Origin: Aspidapion aeneum
Taxonomy: Eukaryota > Arthropoda > Insecta > Coleoptera > Brentidae
Reading direction: 5' to 3'
Length of the DNA: 64,000 nucleotides
Assembly: GCA_963576565.1 (NCBI GenBank)
Contig: OY755040.1
Coordinates: 27,923,203 to 27,987,202, forward strand
Below the pieces are notes generated by a model, which was given only the letters and a program-made list of their open reading frames with translations, did not search any database and was not told the origin of the DNA. The position numbers were made by a program, and so were the translations under genes. This document shows, in pieces, positions 44,977 through 57,410 of this stretch (the first letter of the stretch is position 1; each line of letters opens with the position of its first letter).

Positions 44977-46110
44977 GGATAATTCGTCGACACCGAGTCG
45001 ATGTGGCCGATTCACCGCCTGGCCAATTCATCGCCGTTACGATTCGCGCCAGGTTAACTAGCAGATTAAACCGATTAGCCGCCGGGCCAACTTGCCCCGT
45101 GAGAACCTGCCGCCGCGCGCCGCCTGCCGGCGCCATAGCTTTTGTTTACATTTTTGTTTATTAATGGTGTTGTTTAAAGTCTTGCAATAGAGCTTATTAA
45201 CTACTACGGATTTTATATTTGACAGATGTATAGAGTTCCGGTGAGCATGCAAGATATATAATATTTTTGACAAAAAAAGAAGTTTGTAAATGTAACATGT
45301 AAAAATACAATGTTATTATGGTTTAAGGTGGCTTATTCAGATTTTTGAATTAAAGTTAAAATAAAAAACAAAATAGCGGATCAAAAAATTTAATTAATGA
45401 CCGATATTTAAAAAATTTTGAGTCTTAAAAGTTGCTTTTTGTGATGTTTAAACTAAACCTAAAAAAATTCAAATACCGGATTTAAATGGCGGCCTTTTCC
45501 ATTTATTAACGGATACTACGCTTGGAACTGTTTTCGCTGATTATGACTTTAAATTTTAACTTTGCAAAAACCAAAGAAGCGGATTTAAAATGGAAGACTT
45601 TTGTAAGGTCGCTTATTATTATGATTTTTAAATTTAACATAAATTAATTCAAAATTGCTAGTTTAAAATGGTGGATTTTTATCTCTATAAATCGATATGT
45701 AATAAATTAGCGATCCAATATGGCGTATGTATTACATTTTAGAGTTTGAATTGTAAAATGTCGCTGATTATGATTTTTGAGTTAAACGTTAGAAAATTCA
45801 AAATGGCGGATCCAAAATGGTGGACTTTTCCATTCACAAACCAATTTGTATTAAATCATAATAATAGTCATCATAAAATAAATAATAAAAATGTATTAAA
45901 TTAGCGGCAACTGTAAACACCTATCAAAATTGCAAACTAAAACTACTGTGGTCAGCGGCGAGTTATCAGGTCGACGAGTTGAGCCAGCGGCAAATCGGGT
46001 CGACAGTCAGTGAGTTGGAACGACGACAAATCGGGTTGGCGCTGTCACAAGTTGGGCCGGGGGCAAATTAGCCACGGTTTGTTAACGGCGGCGAATTATG
46101 CCATCCCCCT
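44977..46110. mobile_element. Candidate element with degenerate inverted subterminal repeats
   Basis: The left flank (44977-45135) and right flank (about 45945-46105) both consist of loose units of about 19-24 bp built on GGCCAACTTGCC / GTTGGGCCGGGGGCAAAT-like sequence, in opposite orientation. Between them (45330-45850) runs a degenerate repeat of about 90-110 bp with TTATGATTTTTGAGTTAAA, AAAATGGCGGATCC and AAAATGGTGGACTTTT. The layout resembles transposons with repetitive subterminal binding sites. Exact termini and target duplication were not resolved. Confidence 0.5.
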
Positions 46111-47579
46111 GGTCATTATGCAAAATGCGACAAATTCCCCCCCACCCCCAAATAAAAAAAAACTAAAACATTTTCGGAAAATAAGAATAAACACCCCATT
46201 TTGAATAATTAAGTATGATTCTGTCAGCCATCTGAAATCTTAAGATTCTCACCAGGATGCTTTTTATTTCATTAAAATTGGTTCAGTAGTAATGAATTTA
46301 TAAGGAAACAAATGGAGACATGATTGGCAACGCAATCGTATAATCTGCAAGACAATGGCGGAACAAAAATAATTTGTTAAAGAACCACTGAACCGATTTA
46401 GTGGATTCATACCTTGTTATGCGTGGCAAGAATGCTGCTTTTTCACTAATTTAAAAAAATAATTACAACGTTTTTGCAACACAAGGAAAAATGAGCATCT
46501 TTGAAGGGTACATTTTGATTTCGTGCGCCATGTAGGATTTTGAGATGGTCGACAAAAAAATATATTCATTCCAAAGTCTGATTAATTATCTGTCCAGAGC
46601 AGTTTGTCCCATTAAAATAAATTGTATATTTCAAAAGTTGTATATAAAAAAAATTGTCCTGTTTTTTTGCCCACTCAGTACTTGTAAATCGGAGTGTGTT
46701 CCTCCATGGCGCTCGGCGAACTATTTATTGTAAAAACAGCCGCCAAGTTAAGGCCACTTTCTTGAGGTATCGCTTTATGGGAAACCAAAGCTGTAGTTAA
46801 TAGCAGGCATTATTAAGTAAATTACTTTCTAGTGGACACAACACTAAAAAGAAATAACAAAAATCTAACCTGGTTGTATATTTCGATGACACTTTACGAA
46901 TTTGCGTGACGTTAATGGTATGGCCGTAATATGATTATCGGCCTTAATGGCTTTGCACTTTACTGTTCATTTTCAGCTAAGAGATTTCCATAGAGGTAAA
47001 TATTATCTAATTTATCTAAGCTTAGTTACATAATGTGTAGATTACGCACTTACCTATTGTTATTTATAAAGTAATATTTTGGGCATTATTTACAGCGCGG
47101 TTGGTACCGCGGGGCAAACATATTAAGATCCTTTATCGAATTTATGTTGTTTTTAACCTATCTAGAGGAAAAAAATAGTTTACCTAATTTTAAGCAAAAA
47201 TGTTACTTGTTCGTCACCAAATACCTTCTCTTTATTTTCCTTATTGATTTTTTTTCTATACAATAATAATAATTACAACTGCATTTATTATTTAAGAAAA
47301 ACCGCAGCATTCACACAAAAACAATAGTGGACACAATCTTAAGATAATGTCTACTCTCTGGACCATTCAAGAGAGCAGAAATTGACGATAGTGGTCTTAA
47401 ATAGACAAAGAGTTGAAAGTATATATCAAGAGAAATTTTCTGCAATTAAACTCAATTGGATGTCTCTTTAAAAGTTTTAAATTTTTGGCATATACGCGAT
47501 GAAGCACAGGTGTTGGATTCAATACTATTAACTGCTTAATGTTAAGTTACACATTAATGTCTATTTAAATATACTACTA
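46111..47579. other. No gene recognised
   Basis: It holds two further instances of the ATTAAAATTGGTTCAGTAGT-type motif (about 46273 plus, about 46386 inverted). Short frames are unrecognised. Confidence 0.4.
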
Positions 47580-47639
47580 CTATGTCGGTTTAGAACATTT
47601 TTCTACGTTGTCCAACGCCTATTCTCCACCTCCTCCGAT

Positions 47640-49510
47640 CCTGACAATCATCCTCTGTTAGATTTTTTTGACTCTGAACTTTGGATTGACTGTTGCCATT
47701 CTAGTTTAGGATGCCTACTTTTTCTGCGCCCTATTGGTTGACATTCTAGGACCTGCTTTGGTAATCTTTTGTCGTTCATCCGTTGTACATGGCCGTACCA
47801 TATCAGTTGCCTTTTAGTAATGCCATCCGTTATGGTTCCCTCGATTCCCTTTCTTCTTTTTATGACCTCATTTCTTATGTGATCTATTCTAGATATTCTC
47901 ATTGATCTTCTTATTGCATCCATTTCGACACTTTCCATTTTTGTTTTGTATTAATTATTGTACAACAGCGTGCTTTTGACCATTGTTTCATATATGTTAA
48001 ATTTAACATTCTTTTTTATCTCTCTGCTCCATAAAATACTGTTAAGACATCCAAGAACTTTTTTTGCTTTTATTATTCTTTTTTCCAATTCTCTACAGTC
48101 TGTTCCTGTCTTATCAAATGTGACACCCAAGTATACATACTCATTGGATGGAGATATTGTTTGTTCATTTTCTAGTACTAACTCACTGGATTCGTTTCCA
48201 ATGCATAAGTACTGTGTCTTGTCCACGTTCACGGTTAATCCCCACTTTTGGTATTCTTCTGTTAACTTTCTCATCATATACTCCATGTTTTCTTTATCAT
48301 TAGCCACAATTACTTGGTTGTCAGCAAACTGTAGTGTGTATAAGGTAAATCGGTCGTTAAGTGGTATTCCTATGCCGTGCCCTTTAGGTTTCCAGTTTTT
48401 TAGAGCAACTGCGATATATATTTTAAAAAGAGTTGGAGAGATACAACATCCCCTTAAGCCTTTTGTTACCAGGAATTTTTGTGCAACCCGATTTCCAATT
48501 TTAATTTTAGATTTTGACCCTTTGTATAGTTATTTTATCGCTTTTATATATGTATGATTAATATTAGTTTGCTCTAACACTGTCCATAATTTTTCCACTG
48601 GAACGGTATCATATGCTTTTTGTAGGCCCACAAAGGTAACATGAGTCTCTATATTTCTGGCGCTCCTTTTCTCAATTACTTGTTTAAGACAAAAAACAAT
48701 ATCACTACAAGATCTGCCTGCCTGAACCCACTTTGCTCTTGTTCTTCTTGTTCATGAAAATCATTCTCTATTAGATCTCTAAGAATCCTACCGTACAATC
48801 TACTTAGAGTACTGGTTACTGAAATTCCTCTGTAATTGTTGCAATCCAGCTTGTTTCCTTTTTCATGTATTGAGGATATGAATGCAATTTTCCAATCATT
48901 AGGTACTGGATGTCCGTTTATGCATTGCTTAATAATATAAGTGAGATTTTCGAGTAGTTTCTCTGATCCATATTTGAGCATTTCAGCATATATTCCCCCA
49001 GGTCCGCTAGCTTTTTCGGATTTAAGCTTTTTAATATTATTCTTTATCATTTCTTTTTCGATGATTACTTCCTCTCCGTGTACTTCTATGTCTCTCCTCG
49101 AAAAGGCTGCCAGATATTCGGGTCTCGTCTCCTGCAGCAGTCCCTTGTAGTGTTCTATCCATTGTTCTGGTTTGATTATCTGGATGTTTACTTTTTCTTT
49201 TGTTGGGTTTTTTACTGTAGAAATGAATTTCCATACTTCAGAACTCTGCCTACCTCCTACGTGTGTATTTATGTCGTGGCACTTGCGCTCTAACATTTAA
49301 TTTTTGTCTGTGCGTATCAAATTTCTTAGCTGTCTTCTGGTTTTTCTGTAGATTTCTAGGCCTCTTTGCTCTTTAGTACTGAGCCATTTCAAGTATGTGC
49401 GATTTTTCTCTTTGACCATTTCCTGTATTTTGTCCGTCCACCACATCTTCCTGTTATTTCTATAATCTTGGTATCTAACAGCTTCGTTGCTTGCTTTCTT
49501 CAAGCTTTTT
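47640..49510 (-). pseudogene. Reverse transcriptase of the LINE
   Basis: The frame from 49503 reads VRYQDYRNNRKMWWTDKIQE and continues past one in-frame TAA (49297-49299) into KSEKASGPGGIYAEMLKYGS, NDWKIAFISSIHEKGNKLDC and NNYRGISVTSTLSRLYGRIL. After a frameshift near 48715 come GRSCSDIVFCLKQVIEKR, FVGLQKAYDTVP (motif A, first Asp to Gly), TKGLRGCCISPTLF (motif B region) and LQFADNQVIVAND (motif C, FADD changed to FADN). The thumb and tail follow to GRRKSRHPKLEWQQ. Two catalytic aspartates are lost, so the enzyme is dead even apart from the stops. Confidence 0.9.
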
Positions 49511-49679
49511 ATTATGTTTGTATATATCTCTTTAAATGAGTGATTTGTATTTATTAATTTTTCATCTAATCGGTTCTGATACAGTCTTTGAGTACTTTCG
49601 ATTTCTAGACTTGTAAAGTTGTATTTTTGATTGTCTTCGATGCATTCTAGGTTTTTATTTTCTCTAATACTTTCTCCTT

Positions 49680-50390
49680 ATTGGTTTTTCTTAAAGGGAA
49701 TAATATTTTTGCTTTTACCAGATGATGGTCAGATCCACAGGTAACACCACGAAGTGCTCGCACATCATACTACTTTAATTGCGAGTGTTGTCCACCTATA
49801 GCATAATCAATGATTGATTTAAGATTTCTTGTTGGCTGAATCCAGGTATATCGATGAATATCCTTATGTTTAAAAAAACCATTATTTATTTTTAGGTTGT
49901 GGTTTCACACAATTGCATCAGTCTTAAGCCATTATCATTTGTTACTTCCTCTCCAAATGGTCCTGTCACTTTGCTCTGGGTTTGCCTACCAGTTCAGCTT
50001 TTAAAATCGCCAAGCATAATTATTTCTCTGGTATTACCGCTTCTTGTGATAGTCTCATCAAGTTGATCAAAGAATATTTGTTTTGTAGCTACCCTTTCGT
50101 CATCTGATGGTGCGTAGACTGCTATTATGCTTATATTATGTCCAAGAATCTTCATGTTCACTCGAAGTATGTTTTCGCTAATGCAATCGTAGTCTGTAAT
50201 TTTATTCTTAAGATTTTTCTTTATTAACAAGGATACCCCTCTGGCTGCTCTTCTTTCTTTTGGGACTCCAGTGAATATATGGACAAAATTACCGTCACTA
50301 TTCGTACCTGTTCCTTTTTTTTTGTCTCTGTGAGTGCAATAATATCGATCTTACAATTCTGCACTTTGGTTGCAATAATGTCCAATCAAA
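49680..50390 (-). pseudogene. APE-type endonuclease domain of the LINE
   Basis: In order on the minus strand: DIIALTETK, FVHIFTGVPKERRAARGVSL, LIKKNLKNKITDYD, ISIIAVYAPSDDE, FFDQLDETITRSGN, IIMLGDFKS (GDFNA-type motif with Asn to Lys), then after a stop VTGPFGEEVTNDNGLRL, HKDIHRYTWIQPTRNLKSII, DYAIGG and CGSDHHLVKAKI. VYAPSDD, GDFNx, YTW and SDHxLV are the conserved endonuclease motifs, and SDH is intact. At least three stops or frameshifts and the changed GDFN Asn make it inactive. Confidence 0.87.
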
Positions 50391-50400
50391 AGTTGGATAT

Positions 50401-50900
50401 TACGTCTATTTAATTATGCTTATAAAAAAGTCTTACTTAAATTTTTCGCACTTTCTAAAAATACTCTAAATAATATTTTCTTATTTTATATTTTAATAAT
50501 GGTATAATATCTTTCAGTTGTGTTCTAATAGTATATTATCCACTGTGGGTTTTTCTGTTAAATTTCATCTCAGCATCAGCGCAAGACACAAGTAATCCAT
50601 TGTCAAACCCCCTTATTGTTGCGCGAAACATGGCTCCTCGTAACGGAATAATCTTTAGAAAATTCTTCTGGATGGGGCACTTCTTCACTTGGTACTCTCC
50701 CTAAAACATAAATACGTATCAAAGAATATTACTATTAGTATTACAAGGTCTTTATTACTAAATAGCATGCTAATATATAGACTACAGAATTAGTAATATC
50801 GATTGGCGAACGAGGGTTTTAGGAAACTCATTTCAGCCGCAGTTTCAGAGATTCCGATAGGTAATCATAGGATGCAGTTAAAGATTTTTAAAAAATGTTC
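50401..50900. other. No gene recognised
   Basis: The 5-prime leader of the LINE may extend into the left part. Otherwise nothing is recognisable. Confidence 0.4.
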
Positions 50901-51112
50901 TTTTCACCTTCCAAGCCAGTGTAGCAATGGCTAGAGAAAGTATTGTTTTCGAAGTTTTTTTTTAATGCTAACTATTTAACGGAGCACAAAAACTTCGTAG
51001 AAGCTTTCATTTCTGAGATTTTAACAAAATACTCTTTTCAAGGCCGATATAGCGTGGGTTCATTTGGAGTGTGCTAATAGGCTAGAAAGGTATTAGATCC
51101 ATTATAGATCCA
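50901..51112 (+). repeat. Repeat family B, copy 3
   Basis: It runs from CACCTTCCAAGCC and GTAGCAATGGCTAGAGAAAG to GGCTAGAAAGGTATTAGATC, with CTTTTCAAGGCCGATATAGC in place. The GT microsatellite present in copies 1 and 2 is missing here. Confidence 0.72.
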
Positions 51113-51331
51113 TTTATTTACTAAATACTGTTGCTCGAGATAATTTTGTGAAATATGTTACACACTTATGGCATTTGTGCGAAAATGGCCCTCAGCATTT
51201 TGGATGATTTGTTTTTAAATACACACAGTACGTTTTTTATTTTTTAATACTTTTTTGTATTTTTATTAAATTATGAAAAAATATGTCTTTATGTATGTAC
51301 ACACATACCATAATATAATCCGGTAGTTAAA

Positions 51332-51915
51332 CCAAGGCCCACATAAAAATAGAGGCCACGACCCTGAAAAAATCAGCTGTTCTCCCGGGGCTGAATTTTA
51401 CATTGGGTCTTATGAGATGTCAGACGTTTTTTTATGATATTTTCGAAATCGCACTACAGATTTCCGCAAAATTTCAGTGAAATATTCTCAGACACCATCC
51501 CAATATTCCACCAAAGTTTTGTAAAGAATCAACATGATTAAAAAGTTAAAATCTTCAAGATTTAGCATTCTTTATTTTGAATTCAAATTACCCGCCATGT
51601 GCCACATGCCAACTGTTATATTTGACATGTATTTGACTTTGTCATCTGTGATTGTCACATTCGCTTCTGCTTTAAACTTAAATTTGTGTGAGATAATGAA
51701 GCGGCTCTGAAAAATTATAATGTTCTAAAAGAATATAGTAAAAACAATCTAAAAACGGGCTTTATTTAAAAAAAATTAAATATTCATGAACCGTCATTCC
51801 AACTTCAATATTTTAATGACAATCAGCTGTGTCGAAACGTGGCCATCAAAAATCAGCGCCGGATGTGACGTCACCAAAGTGGAGGATCGTGGCCCGTCCG
51901 TTTTGATAGCCCTGG
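51332..51915. mobile_element. MITE with TTAAA flanks, 584 bp
   Basis: The left end CCAAGGCC with GAGGCCACGACCCT pairs with AGGATCGTGGCCCGTCC and GCCCTGG at the right. TTAAA is present immediately outside both ends (51327-51331, 51916-51920). A TTAA-containing target points to piggyBac or Kolobok-type mobilisation, though a 5-bp duplication is also possible. The frame at 51786-52073 crosses the right end and is incidental. Confidence 0.72.
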
Positions 51916-51920
51916 TTAAA

Positions 51921-52657
51921 CATACAAAAAAAAAATTCATATTTTACCCTACTACTAACTTTACGAAAACCCCGATGAAGACTGCAGGCTTCCAGGATGC
52001 GGTGGCACTAGTAGGAATACGTGTGATTACTTCCTCTGACGAGAGGACAAAGAGAAAAACATATTTTGGGTAAATTCGCAGAGCCGGAAACGGCAGGTTC
52101 TGAGATACATGAGGAAGCTATACTTTACGGGGCATCCTGTATAAGTTGACCTACTCATGTTAATTACCTACCCTTTTAAAAGGCAAACCTAAGTACCAAA
52201 ATATTTATCAAATTCAAGCATTAGTCATTTAAAGCTTCTTTAAAATCCACTAAAAATGCATGAGGGTATATTATATTCAGAGCTCCTTATTTACAATTTA
52301 AAATTTTTCAGCAGCAACGTCCCAAGATACACGAAAATTTAAAGGAGGATAAGTGTCTGGTTAGACAAGAAAGTTGTATCTGCTATACATTTAGTTTAAT
52401 TTTTTCAATAGCAATACAACAATCCATTTCTTTAATCTGTATTCGGTTTAAGTCCATGCAATGGTATCGCTAATGGGCATTATCTTTGATAGTTACGTTA
52501 CCTTAAATGTCCTCACCTAAGTTGACTGACGGCTCTGTGAAACAATGTGCAAAGGCTGAGGATACCCTAAGCTGAGCGCAGTGATGTTAATCGAAGCTAT
52601 AAGCTATAAGCGATAGGAAACGGGTGACTCTTGTTTCGGTTTCATGGCATACAGGTG
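51921..52657. other. No gene recognised
   Basis: AT-rich to mixed DNA without features. Confidence 0.4.
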
Positions 52658-55227
52658 TACAGCGTGTCCCATTTTCGATGGGATTAAATGTGAAACTCGG
52701 TTATTATTAAAGATATCGATTTTCTGATTGCACCTTACCGTGCTCTTTTTTGGAGCCCTTAAAAATGGTGTAATCAGATTTTTGCTATACCCCGTGTTTT
52801 CGCTAATACAGGGAGTTTTTGAAAAAATTGCATTTTAATTAATTCCTTGTATCTCGCTTATTTTGCAAGATATTTTTATTCTGTAAAAACCTTTCTATAG
52901 CAACTTTTTTAGAGCAAAATAATGACGTTGTCAATTTTTGTAAATATTGTTTAGTTTTTGAGATATGGTATTTATCATAAAAAATTAAATACGGACCTGG
53001 ATTTTTTTATTACTACTTTAATTGGTTCCATGCTATTATTACCTTAAAATAATAAAAAAAATATTTTTTTGATTTAAGGTTAAAAAAAACTATTTAATAT
53101 TTGAAAAAAAAATTATAGTCCGAACCTGGAAATTTCCAACGTAATTATAAATTACAAAAAAGACACACTAGTTGAACGATTTTTAGTTTATCTATTTTGA
53201 AATTATAAATAAAAGATTTATAAATAACATAAAAAACGTTAAAAAGTTACAAAAATAATATCGTACTAATTATTTGATGGTAGCACAGCAGGTCGTGAAA
53301 TTTACAAAACAAAAGCGTGGAATTGACATTGTCATTTTACTTGTCATTTTTGTGAATGGCTTACAATTATTTTCAACTGGCTAGAAATCGACCATATCCA
53401 GATTTTTAAAAATGTGATATGTTTGACTGCTTCATTCAAGCAACAAAATCCCAATATTTAAATGGCAGAAATATTTTTATGCAAAATGCGTTAAGAAAAA
53501 TTACTCAAAAATGCCAACAATGTCTTACACATAACGGTAATCAGAAAAATTAGTTATTTTTTATAATTTGTTTTTTTTTTTCGTAGAATTTGTTTCAACT
53601 AAATCTGTAAATTAACGTAAAACCATTTTAATATGCTAAGTATCAAAACAGTTAAACTAAAAATTGTTTAACTAGCAATTTTTAGTTTATATTTATATTG
53701 GAAATATCCAGGTTCTGACTAATTATTTTTTTTAAATATTAAATATTTTTTTTACCTTAAAACAATTTTTTTTTTTATTTTTATTATTTTATCCAAAATC
53801 CAGGTCCGTACTTAATTTTTTTATGATAAATACCGTATCTCAAAAACTAAACAAGATTTTAAAAAGTTGACAACGTCATTATTTTCTTCTAAAAAAGTTG
53901 CCATTAAAAGGTTTTTACAGAATAAAAATATCTCGCAAAATAAGCGAGATACAAGGGATTATTAAAAATACAATTTTTTCAAAAACTCCCTGTATTAGCG
54001 AAACTGCGGGGTATAGCCAAAAACATTCAACTAAAGGTAGACCCCGTATAGAAATCCTAAACTTCATCAGACACAAAAAGTATTATACTGGGGATTTCTT
54101 TCAAATTCGCAACAATGTTGCCAGTACTTTTATAACTTGTAATTTTGATGTAGGTACATAAGTAAAATGGTAACTAATAAAAATCAAAAAAATATTTTGT
54201 TTTTGAATTCGGCTTACGTTTTGGATTGCTATACATGTACCTGTAATAGAATATGTTTACCATCCTATGTGAGAAAAGGATTATTTTCATTGATTTTTTT
54301 TTGAGATCTTATCATTAATAACGTTTTTCTATACAATTTAATTCTAGGTTGTAAGTATAACCTCTAGGTATGTATGTATGCATGCCTGTCTGTGTACCTA
54401 TATGCACATATGCATACAAATGTTTGAAAAAAAGTTTTTTTTTAAGTTAGAATATGTTATCCAATAATCAATCGGTAAATTTTTGTTTACATAGGTACCT
54501 AAACTTAACAAAAATCATAAAACATTTGCTTTTAAGTCCCTGTTGTTATAGATCTATATGGCGGTTTAAATCCTTATCTATTTTGAATTAAAAGGAAAGT
54601 ATAAATTAGAAATAATCAGCTAAAGTTGGTTTTTTTCGAAGATTGTTGATTGTCGATTTTTATAGAACGTACAACGATTAGCACAAAATTGCAATTTTTG
54701 TGCAGTCAACCAACTTGAGCTTGTTTTTTGCAGGAACACAAAATAACTAGCGGCGATATCCTGTAATGCAAATCATTTTTTTAAACTGCACATGCGCACC
54801 TCTCTTTTTCTGATCACATAAAATTATCTTCCTCTTACTAACTTCACACATGCTCGACCACAGCTGAGAGGGAGATATTTTATGTGAGAAGAAAAAGTAC
54901 GGTAGCGAATGCGCAGTTTAAAATATTGATTTGGTTTTCGGTTTTCTGAAAAAAACGGGACTCCACTTAAGTGTGAAAAACGTTCAACTGAAAGTAAGTT
55001 TAATTAAATTTCTTTGGTGTGAGGTTAGAGTTCATAAATAGTTTATTAGTTTTGTCTTCCTAGGTGGTATTTAAAAAGTTATTAAAACCAGATTACTAAA
55101 CTGCACTTTTAACTATTAATTATTGTTCTCACTACAAATGTTTTCGGTATAAAAATAACTCTTGCTTTTAGTCCAAATAAATTTAAGTTAAATGTTTTGA
55201 TCACGAAAGTTAAAAAAACCTTTTCTT

Positions 55228-55233
<6 letters not shown>

Positions 55234-55282
<49 letters not shown>
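55234..55282. repeat. (TA)n microsatellite
   Basis: A pure TA run of about 49 bp. Confidence 0.97.
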
Positions 55283-55285
<3 letters not shown>

Positions 55286-55383
55286 TAGTCTACAACCCTC
55301 TCCTGGGCAACACTGGAAAACTCAAATTTGATTTGATTTTACGCGAAAATGGAACGTCGCAGAGAAAACATTTGTTGACAAAA

Positions 55384-55977
55384 AAAATTGTGTGTGCTTA
55401 AGACCACATGGCAGAAGTGTAAACTTTAACAAGGCGAAATTAATACTGGCCTTCATCTGCATCATCATATTGCTCGCTGAATGTTCCTCTCACAGTTAGT
55501 CGACTCGAGCCGACTTCACCCGAATGAGCGTTACATAGCCGAGTCTGACGGCTCAGTTCAATTCAGTACCCACAAAAACTACTAAACGCGCCTAAAGAAA
55601 TTTACACTTCAAAAATTCCTTTACAATTTTTCTTAAAGGTTATAGCTCTAGACATACATGTATAGAAGATAGAGAGCACCAAAATTGTGTGTGCTTAAGA
55701 CCACATGGCAGAAGTGTAAACTTTAACAAGGCGAAATTAATACTGGCCTTCATCTGCATCATCATATTGCTCGCTGAATGTTCCTCTCACAGTTAGTCGA
55801 CTCGAGCCGACTTCATCCGAATGAGCGTTACATAGCCGAGTCTGACGGCTCAGTTCAATTCAGTACCCACAAAAACTACTAAACGCGCCTAAAGAAGTTT
55901 ACACTTCAAAAATTCCTTTACAATTTTTCTTAAAGGTTATAGCTCTAGACTTACATGTATAGAAGATAGAGAGCACC
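55384..55977 (+). repeat. Tandem duplication, 297-bp unit, two copies
   Basis: Copies at 55384-55680 and 55681-55977 start AAAATTGTGTGTGCTTAAGA and end AGATAGAGAGCACC. I see only about three differences (ACCCG/ATCCG, AAATTT/AAGTTT, ACATAC/ACTTAC). Two motif relatives without this exact unit follow (AGAAGGTAGATGGCAGC at 56116, ACATATAGGGCGCC at 56257), so the unit belongs to a longer decayed series. Confidence 0.95.
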
Positions 55978-56800
55978 AAAATTGACAAAAATCAGTTTTT
56001 TGCATTTTACACAAAAACGGTAAGTCGTAGAGAAGAATTTTATTTAAGAGAAATATTACCCATACGAGTCTTCACAATCAATCTCCATAGTCTATAGGTC
56101 TACAACGACATGTTTAGAAGGTAGATGGCAGCTAAGTTGTCAAAAATTGTGTTTTTTTTTTAGTCGTAGAAAGAAAGTTTATAAACATAAAATGTTAAAG
56201 GACACACTTTTCTACATTCTTTCCTTTTGGGCCACAGGTTTACAACTACGTGTAGAACATATAGGGCGCCAAATTTGCAAAAATTATTATTTTATTTTAT
56301 GTAAAAACGGTAGGTCCTAGAGAAACACATTATAGACAAGAAATCTCCAGGACGCCATTCTCTACAATTCACCTATGTGAGTCACAGCTCTATGACTTCT
56401 GGTTTTTGCGTAAAACGAAAAAAAGTATATAATGGGCATTTTCGGCACCCTCTGTCTTCAACACATATGGTTGTAGAGCTGTAAATTGTCATTGTCGCAT
56501 TGTAGAGAATTGTGTCTTGATCATTTTATGTCAATAAAGTTTTTTTTTATGACTTACCGTTTTTGCATAAATTGCAAAAAACATAATTTTTTCAAATTTT
56601 CTTCTAAACGTGTGGTTGTAGATATATAGACTATGGAGACCGATTGTAGGGAATTCTATGGGTAATATTTCTCATACATTTAATTTTGCCCTACGACGCG
56701 TAAAATGCAAAAAACTGATTTTTGTTCGCTATTTTTCAGAAAAAAAATTAATAGCGGCAACCATGTAGACCAAACGTCACCCTTGCATCATTTATTGTTG
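55978..56800. repeat. Decayed series of related units with an inverted half
   Basis: Short cassettes recur: a tract like TTTTTTGCATTTTACACAAA, then ACGGTAAGTCGTAGAGAA, then a CATACGAG or GGGCCACAGGTTTACAAC tract. Units read rightward at about 55990, 56130 and 56290. After about 56400 they read in the opposite orientation (TATGACTTACCGTTTTTGCA at 56550, GATTTTTGTTCGCTATTTTTC at 56716). This inverted arrangement suggests long subterminal inverted repeats. Confidence 0.5.
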
Positions 56801-56886
56801 CCTTTGAGAGGTTATCCGAATAAACGTGCGTTTTCGTTGTTTTTTTTGCAATATTGATCACAAAATTAAGATTTTTTTTATTAAAT

Positions 56887-57410
56887 AACTTTAAAAATGC
56901 CTAAGAAGTGTGACAAAAGTGAAGAGAAGTGGCTGGATTTATCATTTCACCGGTAAGTTTGAATCTCTTCCAGAAACCGTCATATTGTTTACGATTTGGT
57001 TAGACAGTGGTGTGGTTTATAACTTTTTTTACAAAATATTAGTGATTTATTTTACAAAGAAATTTTAAGAAAGATTTATTGTTGCAAATTCCCTTATTTT
57101 CCCACCTCTAGTGTTTGGGTTTTTTTGGAAAAGTTTCTGAATTTATTCTGGCAATAATATATAAAAAAATATATTTCTTATGTAAACAACCATTTTCACT
57201 CTGTAATGTTATGTTATGTCATGCTACTGTACAGTTATTAAACATTTTAAAAATATTCAAATTTATGAGTTTACTAGATTCCCCACTGATCCAAACAAGA
57301 GAGAGCTTTGGAGGGAGATTCTTGGCCTTAATAAGGAGAAAATTCTGTCAAAATGGGCATTCTTTGTTCTGACCACGTTGATCCTCAGTATGTTCGTTTA
57401 GCACCTAGTA
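56887..57410 (+). pseudogene. THAP-domain relic in two exons
   Basis: From ATG at 56897 the frame reads MPKKCDKSEEKWLDLSFH and ends CACCG followed by GTAAGT (donor near 56953). Joining to the acceptor ...TTTACTAG at about 57277 completes an Arg codon and gives SFHRFPTDPNKRELWREI, then LGLNKEKILSKWAF. After one frameshift LCSDHVDPQYVRLAP follows. SFHRFP, W, CSDHxxPxY are the signature positions of THAP zinc fingers, the DNA-binding module of P-type transposases and of some host proteins. The second N-terminal Cys is missing and a frameshift precedes the CxxH half. No further exon was found, so it is non-functional. Confidence 0.78.

Larger units (their letters stand above)
47580..50400 (-). 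mobile_element. RTE-like non-LTR retrotransposon, nearly full length, dead
   Basis: A single-orientation element reads from about 50400 down to 47580: APE-type endonuclease, then reverse transcriptase, then a C-terminal tail with WYGHVQRMNDKRLPKQVLE and GRRKSRHPKLEWQQ. The domain order and the tail sequence are those of RTE-like (endonuclease plus reverse transcriptase, one ORF) elements of insects. There is no separate ORF1 or RNase H domain. The 3-prime end carries GAATAGGCGTTGGACAACGT and is shared with the truncated copy at 26335-26985. No clear target duplication was found. Confidence 0.88.

Noticed and set aside
47958..48557. 199-codon plus-strand frame
   Set aside because: It is the antisense shadow of the LINE reverse transcriptase on the minus strand.
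52034..52056. CTGACGAGAGGACAAAGAG as a possible hammerhead core
   Set aside because: There is no GAAA-stem III-UH block after it and no pairing stem I.
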